Below are positions 9,186-17,807 of a stretch of DNA of 53,620 nucleotides, in pieces. The notes beneath the pieces were generated by a model that was not told the DNA's origin, made no database searches, and worked only from the letters and a program-made list of their open reading frames with translations. Source of the DNA: Prevotellaceae bacterium (GTDB lineage Bacteria > Bacteroidota > Bacteroidia > Bacteroidales > Bacteroidaceae); contig JAQXXT010000100.1 of NCBI GenBank assembly GCA_029226205.1, positions 1 to 53,620 on the forward strand, given 5' to 3'. A program made the position numbers and the translations under genes. Numbering within the stretch: position 1 is the stretch's first letter; each line of letters begins with the position of its first letter.

Positions 9186-10925
9186 ATGAAAACGATATTA
9201 AAAAAACATAGTCGGATCTTACATCTGATGATAGGAGTCATGGTCGCCGCCTTCACCTGCATTTCCTGTTCCGATGACACCATGGAGACGTTGAACACTG
9301 ACGGCTCAAAGGCGTCCGCCATTGATCCCAATGCACAACTGACGACTTCTCTGTTGCAGACCTACGGCGATTTCTCCCTCATGGATACCTACCGCAGTTA
9401 TATCAGCGGCTTCACGCAGCAGTTCGCCGGTGGCTGGAATGTCACCAATTATGCCGGGTCTGTCCATGCCGACAACGATCAGGAGAGTCTCGCCTGGTCC
9501 CGTTACTACTCCATCTCCATCAAGAACCTCGTGGATGCTATCTCGAAGACGGCCGACCAGCCTAATGTCAATGCCGCCCTGCGTATCCACCGCATCTACC
9601 TCCTCTCCTTGCTGACGGATATCTATGGTGATGTCCCGGCAACGGAGGCCGGCAAGGCTTATACCGCCGGCATCGCCAACCCGCGCTATGACAAACAGCA
9701 GAACATCTACTCCTACTTCTTCGATGAGCTCGACTCCTGTGAGCGACAGCTCGGCACGGGCACCGACAATATCACGGGCGACGTGACGAGCCTCGGGGGA
9801 AATATCAGCAAATGGAAGAAATATGCCAACTCCCTGCGTATGCGCTACGCCATGCGTATCTCCGACGTCGACCCCCAGAAGGCCGAGCAGGAATTTGAGA
9901 AAGCCTACAACAGTCCCGACGGTTTCATCGCCTCTACCGATGAGGATGCCTACGTGAAATACCTCAACAAGCCATTCACGCTCTATGAGGGTGCGCGGAA
10001 ATATGACTTCCGTGTCAATGCCTTCAGCGAGATCCTCTACGGTCAGGACGCAACCTCTCCGTCCTTCATCTGCTCTACGTTATTCAACATGCTGAAAGAC
10101 AACAACGACCCGCGCCTCTACCGCATCTGCCGTCATTATATCAACACGGCACGCTCCAATATCACCCCAAGCAGCGATGGCAATATCGATGTTACGGATG
10201 AGGTCGTGGCCTATCTGAAGCGTAACAACATGGAGGAGTCGCCTTGTAATCCCGGTGCCGCATGGTATGACAACTGGGTGTCGGCACCTGCCAACAGTGA
10301 GATACCTACCTTGGACAACCTGGTGAAGAACAATCCCTCTGTAGGATATGACGCCAACAATGCGCCGGCACGCATGATGCGCCCGTTCCTCTCCATCGAC
10401 TTCGAACAGCCCGACAACCCCGGCATCCTCATCACCTCCGCGGAGGTCAACTTCCTCCTCGCCGAAGCCAAGACGAAAGGCTGGAAGGTCAGCGGCAGCG
10501 CCGAAGACTATTATGAGAAGGGTATTCGCCAGTCCATGGAGTTGCTCAACGACCTCTATCTGAAGAGCAACAAGATCAGCGAGAAGGAGATCAGCACTTT
10601 CATCGACGCCCATCACCTCGGCAGCAATCCGAAGGAGGATATCAACACACAGGCATGGATCCTGCATCTCACCAATCCTTCCGAGGCGTGGGCCAACCTT
10701 CGTCGTTCCGACTATCCCGTGCTCATGGACCGTACGAAACTCAGCACCTTTGACGGCTTCACCTACGACGACGCCAACCTCTCGACACCCGTACGCCTGC
10801 AGTACCCATCCCTGGAATCCCGTTACAACAAGAGCAACTACGAGGATGCCATCCAGCGCCTCGGTGGCACCGACAACTGGCACCAGCGGATGTGGTGGGA
10901 TACAAAAGATGGTAATTTCAAATAA
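9186..10925 (+). CDS. SusD/RagB-family glycan-binding lipoprotein (SusD-like)
   Basis: The 579-residue protein has a lipoprotein signal peptide with lipobox ending CISC (Cys near residue 28). It continues 'SDDTMETLNTDGSKAS' and helix-rich TPR-like sequence with 'YISGFTQQFAGGW', 'LLTDIYGDVP' and 'NFLLAEA', as in SusD-like proteins (probably the SusD-like_2 branch). It should cap the SusC barrel and bind the oligosaccharide cargo. It is 16 bases after susC and 15 before the next lipoprotein gene. The subfamily assignment is inference; the SusD-like role from position and lipobox is firm. Confidence 0.9.
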   Translation: MKTILKKHSRILHLMIGVMVAAFTCISCSDDTMETLNTDGSKASAIDPNAQLTTSLLQTYGDFSLMDTYRSYISGFTQQFAGGWNVTNYAGSVHADNDQESLAWSRYYSISIKNLVDAISKTADQPNVNAALRIHRIYLLSLLTDIYGDVPATEAGKAYTAGIANPRYDKQQNIYSYFFDELDSCERQLGTGTDNITGDVTSLGGNISKWKKYANSLRMRYAMRISDVDPQKAEQEFEKAYNSPDGFIASTDEDAYVKYLNKPFTLYEGARKYDFRVNAFSEILYGQDATSPSFICSTLFNMLKDNNDPRLYRICRHYINTARSNITPSSDGNIDVTDEVVAYLKRNNMEESPCNPGAAWYDNWVSAPANSEIPTLDNLVKNNPSVGYDANNAPARMMRPFLSIDFEQPDNPGILITSAEVNFLLAEAKTKGWKVSGSAEDYYEKGIRQSMELLNDLYLKSNKISEKEISTFIDAHHLGSNPKEDINTQAWILHLTNPSEAWANLRRSDYPVLMDRTKLSTFDGFTYDDANLSTPVRLQYPSLESRYNKSNYEDAIQRLGGTDNWHQRMWWDTKDGNFK

Positions 10926-10940
10926 TCAACATTCAGAAAA

Positions 10941-11945
10941 ATGAGTATGAAACTTTTCAGAAACCAAATAGCCGCCATAGTGGCACTGTTCAGCATGCTT
11001 CTGCCGGCCGGAGTGCTTACCTCCTGCTCCGATGATGATCCTTACTTCACGGCTACGGAGGATGACGCGCCGCGCATCCTCAATACGGACCTCGTCTACG
11101 ACGGCTCACCGCTTTCCCTCAACGGGAAGGCGACGGAGAACTTCAAATACAATGTCATTGTCACACCCGCCAACTATACCACGGTGACCTGGTTCCTCGA
11201 CGGCGAGCAGATCCATGAGGGCGACAGCATCGACCAGCCGATCCTCGCCGGTGTCTACAACCTGAAGATTGTCGCCACAACAACAAAGGGCAAGTCGACC
11301 TCCCGCACCGTCACGCTGACGATAACACCGGGCGACAACGACCCCGTCCTCGGCACGAAGAGCTATGAGCGCTGGGTGGCTCCCGGCGCTACGGCAACGA
11401 TCCACGACTGCCGGAACATCAGTGATATCACGGGTGTGCTCATCGGCAGCCAGGCAGCAACGGATGTCACCGCCAACGGCACCACCCTGAAATTCACAGC
11501 TCCCGCCAACCTTGCCGACAGCACCTACCGCATCGTCCTCGTCGACAAGGACGGCAAGCAGTATGGCGGTGGTAAGATCCAGGTGACGACGACGCCTCCT
11601 GCCGAGATGACGCTGTGGGAAGGCCATCACTACGTGTCGTGGGATCTCCCCGATGGTGATGCCCACAAGACGTTCAACCTGCTGGGCAAGGATGTCTTCG
11701 CCACGATGAAAGCCGGCACCATCCTGAAGATCAACTACTCGCTCAACACCGCCGACAGCTATCATCAGCTGCAGGTGATGACGGGTTGGTGGACCGTTCT
11801 CCCCGGTACTTCCGTACAGACACTCACGGCCGACGGCTCCATAGAGGTGACGCTCACGCAGGAGGACCTCGACCTCATCAGCGCTCAGGACGGCTTCCTC
11901 ATCGGCGGCCACGGCTTCTATGTCGACCGCATTATCGAAGAATAG
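10941..11945 (+). CDS. surface glycan-binding lipoprotein of the PUL (SGBP, SusE/F position)
   Basis: The 334-residue protein has a lipobox ending LTSC (Cys near residue 29) followed by an acidic SDDDP stretch, typical of lipoproteins exported to the cell surface. An Ig/PKD-like domain covers roughly 45-130 ('TTVTWFLDGEQIHEGDS'). A second strand-rich domain lies near 130-220, and a C-terminal domain at about 225-334 ('LWEGHHYVSWD', 'LKINYSLN', 'YHQLQV', 'DGFLIGGHGFYVDRI'). That last domain resembles the tandem repeats of the secreted protein at 46114-47214. By position after susD it should hold polysaccharide at the surface for GH16 and SusCD. The family is recognised by architecture and context, not by a catalytic motif. 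Confidence 0.8.
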   Translation: MSMKLFRNQIAAIVALFSMLLPAGVLTSCSDDDPYFTATEDDAPRILNTDLVYDGSPLSLNGKATENFKYNVIVTPANYTTVTWFLDGEQIHEGDSIDQPILAGVYNLKIVATTTKGKSTSRTVTLTITPGDNDPVLGTKSYERWVAPGATATIHDCRNISDITGVLIGSQAATDVTANGTTLKFTAPANLADSTYRIVLVDKDGKQYGGGKIQVTTTPPAEMTLWEGHHYVSWDLPDGDAHKTFNLLGKDVFATMKAGTILKINYSLNTADSYHQLQVMTGWWTVLPGTSVQTLTADGSIEVTLTQEDLDLISAQDGFLIGGHGFYVDRIIEE

Positions 11946-11960
11946 TTACTTACACTTTTT

Positions 11961-14282
11961 ATGATGAAACATACAATCCTCTCTCTGATGGCCCTGGTGC
12001 TCGCATGTACATCGGTACATGCCGGCACCCCGGCCATTTATCGTGACCCCGCCATTGAACAGAAGGTGGAGGCAATGCTCTCCCGTCTCTCCCTGCGCCA
12101 GAAGGCCGGACAGATGGTAGAGCTCGTCGCCGACCTCTTCGGCAAGAATGACGCCGCGGGAGTGTTCCACATCGACAAAGCCCGAACCGACTCCATCCTG
12201 AGCCGTTATCAGATTGGCTCCATCCTCAACGCGCCGAACACGACGGCGCCGACAGCCCGTCAGTGGCAGGAATATCTCCGGGATATCCAAGAGAGTTCCA
12301 TGCGCCTCATCGGCATACCCTGTCTCTATGGCCTCGACCAGAATCACGGCTCCACCTATACGCAAGACGGCACCCTCTTCCCGCAGAACATCAATGTGGC
12401 AGCAACCTTCAACCGTGCCATTGCCCACGACTGCGCGGCAGCGACAGCCTATGAGACACGTGCCGTCAGCATCCCCTGGACCTACAGTCCTACCGTCGAC
12501 CTCGGACGTGATCCCCGCTGGCCCCGTCAGTGGGAGAACTTCGGTGAGGACTGCTACCTGAATGCCGCCATGGGCAGTGCGATGGTCAAAGGCTTCGAGG
12601 GTGATGATCCCAATCATATCGATGACTACCATATCGCCGCCTGCATGAAGCACTACCTCGGCTATGGCGTGCCATGGACAGGCAAGGACCGCACACCAGC
12701 CTATATCTCTCCCTCGGACCTGCGGGAGAAGCATTTCATGCCCTTCCGTACCGGTGTCCGCAGTGGCGCCCTCAGCGTGATGGTCAACTCGGCCTCTGTC
12801 AACGGCATGCCCGTCCATGCCAACAAGACACTGCTCACGGGATGGCTGAAGGAAGGCATGACATGGGATGGTGTCCTCGTCACCGACTGGGCGGATGTCA
12901 ACAACCTCTATACGCGTGAATGTGTCGCCAAGGACAAGAAAGACGCCTTGCGAATCGCCATCAATGCCGGTATCGACATGGTCATGGAACCGTATAGCGC
13001 CAATGCCGTCGACCTCATTGAACAGTTGGCCCAGGAAGGCGCCATCCCCATGAGCCGTATTGATGATGCCGTACGCCGTATCCTCCGCATGAAATACCGG
13101 TTGGGCCTCTTCGACCGGCCTACGGAAAATCTGAAGAATTATCCAAAATTCGGCGGAAAAGAATTTGCCAAACTGTCCTATCGTGGTGCCGTAGAGAGTA
13201 TGGTACTGCTGAAGAATACCGATCACATCCTTCCCCTGAAAAAAGGAACGCGCATCCTCCTTACAGGTCCCAACGCCAATCAGATGCGCTGTCTCGACGG
13301 CGGATGGAGCTATACTTGGCAAGGAAATCTCACCGACCGCTTCGCCGGGAAGTATCATACCATCTACGAGTCCCTCTGCGACCGCTTCGGCAAGGACCAT
13401 GTCTTGTTGCGACAGGGCGTGACCTACGACGAGAAGGGAAGATATGATGAGGAGAATATACCCGATTATGCCGCTGCCGTGAATGCCGCCGACAGTGCCG
13501 ACATCATCGTGGCCTGCATCGGCGAGAACTCCTATACGGAGACCCCCGGCAACCTTAGTGACCTCACGCTCTCCGCTCGTCAGCGTACGCTCGTAAAGAA
13601 ACTGGCAGAAAGCGGGAAACCCATCATCCTCATCCTCAACGAGGGCCGTCCGCGCCTCATCAGTGATATCGAGCCACTGGCCAAGGCCGTCGTCGACATT
13701 TTCCTGCCGGGAAACTATGGCGGTGATGCCCTCGCGGCCCTCCTCTCCGGCGATGAGAATTTCAGCGGGAAAATGCCCATCACCTATCCGAAGGAGATCA
13801 ACTCCCTGGCCAACTACGACTTCAAGAAGAGTGAGGAAGTGGGGACAATGGCCGGGGCCTACGACTACAACGCCCGCATCACCCAGCAGTGGCCGTTTGG
13901 CTACGGCATGAGCTACACCTCCTTCGCCTACAGTAATCTGAGGGTGGAGAAAGATCATTTCATTCCCGGTGATACGATCTCCCTCTCCGTGGATGTCACG
14001 AATACGGGCAACCGGGAAGGCAAGGAGAGCGTGCTGGTCTACAGCAGTGATGTGGTGGCGTCGATGACTCCCGACGGCCGCCGCCTGCGTGCCTTCGAGA
14101 AGGCAGACCTCAAGCCCGGCGATACACGTACCTTCACGTTCCACATTCCCGCCGACGACCTCGCCTTCGTCGACTGGGACGGACAGTGGCGCCTGGAAGC
14201 CGGTGAGTTCCGCTTCTCCGTCGCCGACCAGTCCGTCTCCGTATGGTGTGACAAGACGAGGGTGTATGCTGCGGAGCGATAA
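11961..14282 (+). CDS. glycoside hydrolase family 3 beta-glucosidase, periplasmic
   Basis: The 773-residue protein has a signal peptide (to about residue 20, SVHAGT), a GH3 N-terminal barrel, a GH3 C-terminal alpha/beta domain and a fibronectin-type III-like tail near 690-765. The nucleophile is Asp309 in 'VLVTDWADV'. The acid/base region includes 'GENSYTETPGNLSDL'. Other family motifs are 'KHYLGYG', 'DLGRDPRWPRQWENFGED' and 'KNTDHILPL'. It should release glucose from imported beta-gluco-oligosaccharides in the periplasm and complete the PUL pathway. The start is ambiguous between two adjacent ATGs (11961 and 11964). Its operon terminator is the one carried by the hsp20 scar at 14468-14499. 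Confidence 0.93.
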   Translation: MMKHTILSLMALVLACTSVHAGTPAIYRDPAIEQKVEAMLSRLSLRQKAGQMVELVADLFGKNDAAGVFHIDKARTDSILSRYQIGSILNAPNTTAPTARQWQEYLRDIQESSMRLIGIPCLYGLDQNHGSTYTQDGTLFPQNINVAATFNRAIAHDCAAATAYETRAVSIPWTYSPTVDLGRDPRWPRQWENFGEDCYLNAAMGSAMVKGFEGDDPNHIDDYHIAACMKHYLGYGVPWTGKDRTPAYISPSDLREKHFMPFRTGVRSGALSVMVNSASVNGMPVHANKTLLTGWLKEGMTWDGVLVTDWADVNNLYTRECVAKDKKDALRIAINAGIDMVMEPYSANAVDLIEQLAQEGAIPMSRIDDAVRRILRMKYRLGLFDRPTENLKNYPKFGGKEFAKLSYRGAVESMVLLKNTDHILPLKKGTRILLTGPNANQMRCLDGGWSYTWQGNLTDRFAGKYHTIYESLCDRFGKDHVLLRQGVTYDEKGRYDEENIPDYAAAVNAADSADIIVACIGENSYTETPGNLSDLTLSARQRTLVKKLAESGKPIILILNEGRPRLISDIEPLAKAVVDIFLPGNYGGDALAALLSGDENFSGKMPITYPKEINSLANYDFKKSEEVGTMAGAYDYNARITQQWPFGYGMSYTSFAYSNLRVEKDHFIPGDTISLSVDVTNTGNREGKESVLVYSSDVVASMTPDGRRLRAFEKADLKPGDTRTFTFHIPADDLAFVDWDGQWRLEAGEFRFSVADQSVSVWCDKTRVYAAER

Positions 14283-14326
14283 ATCCAATCCACCATGCGC
14301 GGAACATCAAGTCCCCACTGACACGG

Positions 14327-14477
14327 TTGGCAGCAAAATGAAAAAAAAATCATATTTTGCTGATAAAACGAGACAGGAATGACACACTCGCAGAGTGTTG
14401 TGCAGGTCGGGAGAATGCCGATGCCTACGATGTAGATAACGATATCAACTTTCTTAGAATAAATCAGGGGATTGTCC
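14327..14477 (+). pseudogene. scar of a second hsp20 copy with internal deletions
   Basis: Three blocks match the hsp20 locus in the same order and strand. 14327-14406 resembles 195-275 (the upstream region: TTGGCAGCAAAATGAAAAAA and onward, with scattered changes). 14411-14436 equals 520-545, inside the coding region ('ENADAYDV'), over 26 identical bases. 14437-14477 equals 829-869, from the hsp20 stop codon through the first terminator arm, over 41 identical bases. The pieces between have been lost. Nothing translatable as Hsp20 remains. No other gene is visible in 14283-14593. Confidence 0.88.
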
Positions 14478-14499
14478 TTGGGGACAATCCCTTTTTTTT
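14468..14499 (+). terminator. intrinsic terminator after the PUL, inherited from the hsp20 scar
   Basis: GGGATTGTCC (14468-14477) pairs perfectly with GGACAATCCC (14482-14491) around a TTGG loop, followed by eight T. It is about 185 bases after the GH3 stop and is the first terminator after the PUL operon. Confidence 0.85.
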
Positions 14500-14559
14500 G
14501 TTTGAAAAAGGTTTTTGTAAAAAATTCAACCCACAAAGAGAAATCCGGAAAATTATTCG

Positions 14560-14567
14560 TACTTTTG
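14560..14567 (+). promoter_or_regulatory. -7 promoter box for the DUF2156-GNAT gene
   Basis: TACTTTTG matches TAnnTTTG and lies 27 bases before the ATG at 14594. It shows that the open frame upstream of this ATG, which runs into the hsp20 scar, is not translated as part of the gene. Confidence 0.65.
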
Positions 14568-14593
14568 TTGCCGAAACTCATCGCAACAAGACT

Positions 14594-16348
14594 ATGATTC
14601 GATTTCATGATATCTCCGCGCGCGACCGGGAGCTCATCCAGCGCTATACGCTGAATGGGACGGGACGCAACTGTGACCTCTCCTTCGCCAACCTCATCAG
14701 CTGGCGGTTCCTCTACGACACGCAGTTCGCCATCATCGACGACTTCCTCGTCTTCCGTTTCTATACCGGCCGCCATCTGGCTTATATGGCCCCCATCGCC
14801 AAGCCCGTCATCCAGTCAGACGCCACTTACCAACAGCCTGCCGACAGCAGCTGTCCCGCTTCCGTCATCCGCCGGATGCGTGACGATGCCATCGCCATGG
14901 GCCAGCCGTTCCTGCTCATCGGCTGCAGCGGGTCAATGACCGACTGCCTCGAAGAGATCATGCCCGGCGAGTTCACCGTCAGGGCCGAGCGTGACTATTT
15001 CGACTATATCTATCTCCGGGAGAAGCTCGCCACGCTCTCCGGCAAGCATCTCCAGAGCAAGCGCAACCACTGCAACAAGTTCCGCGCCCTCTATCCCGAC
15101 TACGAATACCGTCCCCTCACCAAGAGCCTCATCCCAGAGTGTCTGCGTCTCGAGGAGAAATGGCGGAAAGAGACAAAGCAGGACGCCGAAGAGGAGGAAG
15201 ACAGGGAGCTCAGTGAGGAACTGCGTGCCATGACACGGGCTTTCGTCAACTGGGACTACCTCGACTGTCTCGGCGGCTGCATCTTCGTCGACGGCCAGCT
15301 CGTTGCCTTCACCTTCGGCTGTCCCATCACCCACGACACCTTCGATGTCTGTGTGGAAAAAGCCGACACACGCTACGAGGGCTCTTTCTCCATCATCAAC
15401 CAGGAGTTCGCGCGTCATCTGCCCGAACAATATATCTATATGAACCGTGAAGAGGATCTTGGTGCCGAGGGGCTGCGCAAGGCGAAACTATCCTATAAGC
15501 CTGCCATTCTCCTGGAGAAATATTCCATCATGGAGAAGAACCCGCTGAGCCTCTTCGAGGATGTCCACCGCATCAAGGCGGAGACGGAGCAGCTCTATGC
15601 CGCCACGTTCGATGATGCCGAGGCCTTCCGCAACCTCTATTTCAGTAAGGTATTCACCGATGAGCGGAACATCGTCTGTCAGATCGACAACCATGTCGTC
15701 GGCGCCCTTCAAGCCATCCCCTACCCGCTGCGGCAGGGACAACAGACCACGAACGCCAGTTATATCTATGCCGTATCCGTCGACATCGACTACCGTCGGC
15801 AGCATGTCGGCAGCAGTCTCATGCGCCAGGCCCATCACACGCTCTATTACCGTGGCACCGTCTTCTCGGTATTGATCCCCGCGGAGCCGTGGCTCTTCGA
15901 CTGGTATGCCGCCATGGGCTACACGCAGGTCGCCGATGCCATTGCGGCCCCCGGGGGTGTCGCTACCATGCCGTTCAGCACGTTCGACGAGTGGCAGCGG
16001 CAACAGCCCTGCATGGTGGAGCAGACCGAAGCATCCTTTGCCACGGCCCAGGAGGCCCTGCGCGTCTGTGGGGAGACCAACAGTCCCGCCGCCCCCGCCA
16101 TGCTCCGTGTCATCAATGCCCGCAAGGCCCTGCAGTTCTATGCCGCCCAGCATCCCGACACGACAGTCGACATCCGCGTGTACAACGACAAGGACATCGC
16201 GCTCAACAACACCTATTTCCATATCGCCGCCGGCCAATGCCGGCAGACAGACCGTCCGCTCCCCGATGCTCGTTCCCTGACCATCAGCGAGCTCGCCGTC
16301 TTCCTCTTCCATGCTTCCCATCCCGTCATGACGCTGATGCTGAACTGA
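14594..16348 (+). CDS. DUF2156 (LPG-synthase-like) fused to Eis-like GNAT acetyltransferase with SCP2-like tail
   Basis: The 584-residue cytosolic protein shows three regions. Residues about 1-290 resemble the DUF2156/phosphatidylglycerol-lysyltransferase C-terminal family ('LSFANLISWRFLYDTQFA', 'KHLQSKRNHCNKF', 'NREEDLGAEGLRKAKLSYKP'). Residues about 320-470 are a GNAT fold with an acetyl-CoA loop 'VDIDYRRQHVGSSLMRQ'. Residues about 490-584 ('MLRVINARKALQFYAA', 'ISELAVFLF') resemble the sterol-carrier-like domain that follows GNAT in Eis-type acetyltransferases. The start at 14594 is chosen because the promoter box lies just before it. The substrate is unknown: DUF2156 relatives move aminoacyl groups onto lipids, Eis relatives acetylate amines. 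The fusion is inferred from one uninterrupted frame. Confidence 0.75.
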   Translation: MIRFHDISARDRELIQRYTLNGTGRNCDLSFANLISWRFLYDTQFAIIDDFLVFRFYTGRHLAYMAPIAKPVIQSDATYQQPADSSCPASVIRRMRDDAIAMGQPFLLIGCSGSMTDCLEEIMPGEFTVRAERDYFDYIYLREKLATLSGKHLQSKRNHCNKFRALYPDYEYRPLTKSLIPECLRLEEKWRKETKQDAEEEEDRELSEELRAMTRAFVNWDYLDCLGGCIFVDGQLVAFTFGCPITHDTFDVCVEKADTRYEGSFSIINQEFARHLPEQYIYMNREEDLGAEGLRKAKLSYKPAILLEKYSIMEKNPLSLFEDVHRIKAETEQLYAATFDDAEAFRNLYFSKVFTDERNIVCQIDNHVVGALQAIPYPLRQGQQTTNASYIYAVSVDIDYRRQHVGSSLMRQAHHTLYYRGTVFSVLIPAEPWLFDWYAAMGYTQVADAIAAPGGVATMPFSTFDEWQRQQPCMVEQTEASFATAQEALRVCGETNSPAAPAMLRVINARKALQFYAAQHPDTTVDIRVYNDKDIALNNTYFHIAAGQCRQTDRPLPDARSLTISELAVFLFHASHPVMTLMLN

Positions 16349-16358
16349 TCCCGCAGGC

Positions 16359-17102
16359 TTATTTTAGTTCTTTTCTCGCCTTTTTCATTGCCTCAGCGAA
16401 AGCCGCGGTGGTGTGTATCCGGGCCACGGCAGCACTGGCGGCGAGACGGGCGGCATCGACATCACTCTGATAATGATATCCCGCGATGACACGACTCTGT
16501 CCGAACTCATAGCCACGCTTCAGGATCGCCTCCGCACGGGCAGGATTCAGCTCCGAGAGGACGAGGGCCACGGCCCAGCCAGCAGCGGAATGACTCGAGG
16601 GATACGACGGACTCGTCGCGTGCTTCGCCTCCGACCACGGGATCAGCGTCCTGTCACCAAACTGCACAAAGGGCCGGCGGCGCCTGTAATAGTCCTTCGC
16701 CTTCTTCGTGGCATAGACGGCATCACTGATCGTCCTCTCCACGAGGTCCCAGACCGCCGGTGTTTTCTCTTTCGACAACGTACAGCCGAAAGCCTCCGAG
16801 AAGCCCTTGACGATGCTGTCCGTCGACATATATGAGTCGAAGACAGCCTGACGGCCACGGGCTCCCTGTCGCTGCGTCTTCCCCCAGACATACTGCACCA
16901 TATCGTTGATGTAATTCTGACTCAGCGTGTCGGGAGGAGCCGGGAGATAGAGCGTGCCGTCGGGCTCGTTGCCATGCGTGAAAGAAGGGAACTCCTCCTT
17001 TGCCGTCTGGGCACTCAGCGCCATCGGCGCCATCACCAGGACCAAGGAGAAAGCGAGGCGGCAGAAGCCCCGCATTCGTTGTTGCAAACAGTTTTTCGTC
17101 AT
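16359..17102 (-). CDS. class A acid phosphatase, PAP2 superfamily, secreted
   Basis: The 247-residue protein carries a signal peptide ending near SAQTAKE and the three PAP2 phosphatase motifs: K-x6-RP (KDYYRRRRP), a PSxSH version of the second motif (SYPSSHSAAG), and SR-x5-H-x3-D (SRVIAGYHYQSD). The arrangement and length fit periplasmic non-specific acid phosphatases of class A (PhoN/PhoC type), which release phosphate from many organic phosphates. Its 3' end converges with the DUF2156 fusion gene, 10 bases apart. It has its own promoter at 17130-17137. Confidence 0.9.
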   Translation of the reverse strand: MTKNCLQQRMRGFCRLAFSLVLVMAPMALSAQTAKEEFPSFTHGNEPDGTLYLPAPPDTLSQNYINDMVQYVWGKTQRQGARGRQAVFDSYMSTDSIVKGFSEAFGCTLSKEKTPAVWDLVERTISDAVYATKKAKDYYRRRRPFVQFGDRTLIPWSEAKHATSPSYPSSHSAAGWAVALVLSELNPARAEAILKRGYEFGQSRVIAGYHYQSDVDAARLAASAAVARIHTTAAFAEAMKKARKELK

Positions 17103-17129
17103 ATTGTTTCGTTGATGTTGTTACAGCCG

Positions 17130-17137
17130 CAAAATTA
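17130..17137 (-). promoter_or_regulatory. -7 promoter box for the acid phosphatase
   Basis: TAATTTTG on the minus strand lies 28 bases upstream of the ATG at 17102. Confidence 0.6.
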
Positions 17138-17324
17138 CAACTTTTTTCTGCCGGGAACAAATAAGAAGGTCCTTAAATTCCCTTGAAAAAACTTTCACCG
17201 ACGATCATGCTCAATCATGTCCCTAACTATTCCCCATCTTCCTTGCGTGGCCGCAACATGGCGGCCACCTACTCAGTGTCAGAAAATTACCCTCTTCCTC
17301 TTTTTGAGCAACAGATAAAAGGTC

Positions 17325-17444
17325 ATGGCGCTCATAGAATTCAACAAGCGAACGACCGGCGGGAAATACGCGAATCCGGGTCATTATTATAATTCACTGA
17401 TTTCCAATGGGATAAAAATAAATATCAGTCAAGCAATTTTCTGA
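17325..17444 (+). CDS. possible small protein or N-terminal gene remnant, unrecognised
   Basis: An ATG opens a 39-residue frame beginning MALIEFNKRTTGGKYANPG and ending in TGA. The sequence is hydrophilic, balanced in composition and looks more protein-like than chance frames nearby, but no ribosome site or TAnnTTTG box stands in front. It could be the surviving N-terminus of a truncated gene. I do not recognise it. Confidence 0.25.
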   Translation: MALIEFNKRTTGGKYANPGHYYNSLISNGIKINISQAIF

Positions 17445-17556
17445 TAGCATAATTATTCGTGTAATTATACAAAATAGGAGGTTTATCTTCGATGATTATG
17501 CAAAAATTCATCGTATTTTTCAATCACAAATAACGTAGTTAGCTTCCATAAACAAC

Positions 17557-17597
17557 GAGCAGAATTTCCTAAACACGTTGTTTAGAAAATTCTGCTC
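17557..17597. repeat. long hairpin, 18-base arms, 5-base loop
   Basis: GAGCAGAATTTCCTAAAC (17557-17574) is the reverse complement of 17580-17597 with a single mismatch, around the loop ACGTT. No T-run follows on either strand, so it is not a standard terminator. It could be part of a small RNA, a protein-binding palindrome or a mobile-element remnant. Confidence 0.8.
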
Positions 17598-17747
17598 GAT
17601 AGATAGCAGGAAAAATCCACAAGACAAATCTTTCCGGACTATTTTTCAGCTACTGAATCGCTAGAATAGAAATCCATGCAAAGAAAAATAGGCGCAAAAT
17701 AAAGGGAGTGCTTCATTGGGATAACTGAAAAGCCACTCATCCACTTT

Positions 17748-17807
17748 GGCGGAGCATGACAAATCATGTCCCTACATCGGCGGAGCATGATAAATCATGT
17801 CCCTACA
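17748..17807 (-). repeat. two tandem copies of the CATGAT module
   Basis: Two near-identical units at 17748-17776 and 17779-17807, read on the minus strand as GTAGGGACATGAT, two bases, then (A/G)TCATGCTCCGCC. The same module forms the core of the large inverted-repeat elements at 29101, 35728, 37052 and 44316 and occurs alone at 20411, 39454 and 40191. Confidence 0.85.

Noticed and set aside
11946..14288. 780-codon open frame on the minus strand
   Set aside because: Antisense to the GH3 gene with catalytic motifs; no recognisable protein features.
14357..14593. N-terminal extension of the DUF2156-GNAT protein
   Set aside because: It reads through the hsp20 scar, its terminator and the promoter box at 14560, so it cannot be part of the protein.
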